Source of the DNA: Leucobacter sp.
Lineage (GTDB): Bacteria > Actinomycetota > Actinomycetes > Actinomycetales > Microbacteriaceae
Reading direction: 5' to 3'
NCBI GenBank assembly: GCA_012510755.1
Contig: JAAZHL010000318.1
Location: forward strand, 1-5,754
Length of the DNA stretch: 5,754 bases
The stretch's first letter is position 1. Each line of letters begins with the position of its first letter. Below the pieces are notes generated by a model that had not been told where the DNA came from, ran no database searches, and worked only from the letters and a program-made list of their open reading frames with translations. The translations under genes were made by a program, and so were the position numbers. Positions 5,104 to 5,754 of the stretch are shown here, piece by piece.

Positions 5104-5754
5104 ATGAGCCCGACAAGGACGCCACGCACCCCAGCAGATCAACGTCACCGCACGATCATCGATGCAGTGATCGCTGCTGGCGAGGTAGACGTTACCGCAC
5201 TCGCAGACTCACTCGGAGTCTCACAGATGACGGTGCGGCGCGACCTGCGACACCTCGATGAAGCGGGACTCATTCGACGCGTTCACGGTGGTGCAACACC
5301 GGGACGTATGTCCCCTGGCCTTCGCTCTGCAACCATGCAAGCAGAGAAGGCTGCGATTGCGGCTCGGGTAGCATCGATGATTCAGCCGAGAACCGCCGTG
5401 GGGCTGGACGTGGGTAGCACGTGTACGGCCACTGCCCATCTTCTGAGCAGACAACGCGAAATGACCGTGGTAACCGCCTCATTGTATGCCGCAATGGAGT
5501 TTGACGCAGATAAGACTAGCGTTTTTCTGCTCGGAGGACGCCTCACAGCAGAAGGGGCCGTCGTCGGCACGGGTAGCACTGACGAGATTCATGTGGCCCT
5601 CGACACCATAGTACTCGGCTGCGGTGGTCTTTCAGCCGAACACGGGGCTACCTACCACGACTGGGATGAGACCCTGGTTCGACGAGGCCTCGTGAAGCAC
5701 GCACAAACGGTCATTCTCGCGGCAGATCACAGCAAATTTGACTTGGTCCGGCCA
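5104..5754 (+). CDS. DeoR-family transcriptional regulator, cut by the right edge
   Basis: An open frame of 217 codons begins at ATG 5104 and has no stop before the window ends. The family is usually about 250-260 residues, so roughly 35-45 are missing. The N-terminal winged helix-turn-helix is clear: VDVTALADSLGVSQMTVRRD (28-47), then LDEAGLIRRVHGGA (51-64), the DeoR signature. The C-terminal sugar-phosphate sensor domain shows GLDVGST (100-106), VTAS (123-126), LLGGRLTAEGAVVG (142-155), LGCGGLS (171-177) and AADHSKFD (206-213). The start is fixed by a TGA at 5089-5091 in frame and no other start codon after it; GAGAG at 5090-5094 is a modest ribosome binding site. It is divergent from the operon and probably represses it, with a phosphorylated pathway intermediate as the likely inducer. 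The effector is inferred, not seen. Confidence 0.93.
   Translation, partial: MSPTRTPRTPADQRHRTIIDAVIAAGEVDVTALADSLGVSQMTVRRDLRHLDEAGLIRRVHGGATPGRMSPGLRSATMQAEKAAIAARVASMIQPRTAVGLDVGSTCTATAHLLSRQREMTVVTASLYAAMEFDADKTSVFLLGGRLTAEGAVVGTGSTDEIHVALDTIVLGCGGLSAEHGATYHDWDETLVRRGLVKHAQTVILAADHSKFDLVRP

Noticed and set aside
4896..5261. Plus-strand reading frame overlapping the divergent gap and the DeoR gene
   Set aside because: It overlaps the clear helix-turn-helix coding region in a different frame, and its product is low-complexity and unlike any family.

Overview
The window looks like a bacterial sugar-acid uptake and catabolism locus. Base composition is moderately GC-rich. The protein style is Gram-positive and actinobacteria-like: a binding lipoprotein with a lipobox, and a DeoR regulator with an Arg/Pro-rich N-terminus. 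I suggest a mid-GC actinobacterium, but no marker gene in the window proves this.

The minus strand carries one compact operon, read right to left: TRAP small membrane subunit dctQ (4771 to 4265), TRAP large permease dctM (4258 to 3008), TRAP solute-binding lipoprotein dctP (about 2968 to 1957), a four-carbon acid sugar kinase of the DUF1537/OtnK family (1960 to 707), and a class II aldolase-fold decarboxylase of the OtnC type (710 to 72). A further gene probably begins at base 20 and runs off the left edge. The last three complete genes overlap by 4 bases at each junction (GTGA, ATGA), which indicates translational coupling. On the plus strand a divergent DeoR-family regulator begins at 5104 and is cut off by the right edge after 217 codons.

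The 332-base divergent gap (4772-5103) holds a 30-base near-perfect palindrome (5001-5030) that is the best operator candidate, a plausible promoter for the operon (4937 to 4909), and a short reading frame with a strong ribosome binding site just ahead of dctQ.

How the genes fit together: the TRAP transporter would import a C4 sugar acid (an erythronate or threonate type). A dehydrogenase, not in the window, would oxidise it to 3-oxo-tetronate. OtnK would phosphorylate this at O4, and OtnC would decarboxylate the product to dihydroxyacetone phosphate. The DeoR protein probably represses the operon until a pathway intermediate appears.

The most notable observation is that both dctP and dctQ look one base out of frame with their natural starts, each at a 7-base homopolymer (T7 at 2959-2965 and C7 at 4806-4812 on the plus strand). 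These may be sequencing errors, true mutations or slippage switches. I see no mobile element, CRISPR array, RNA gene or clear terminator, and nothing that looks like a wholly new system.
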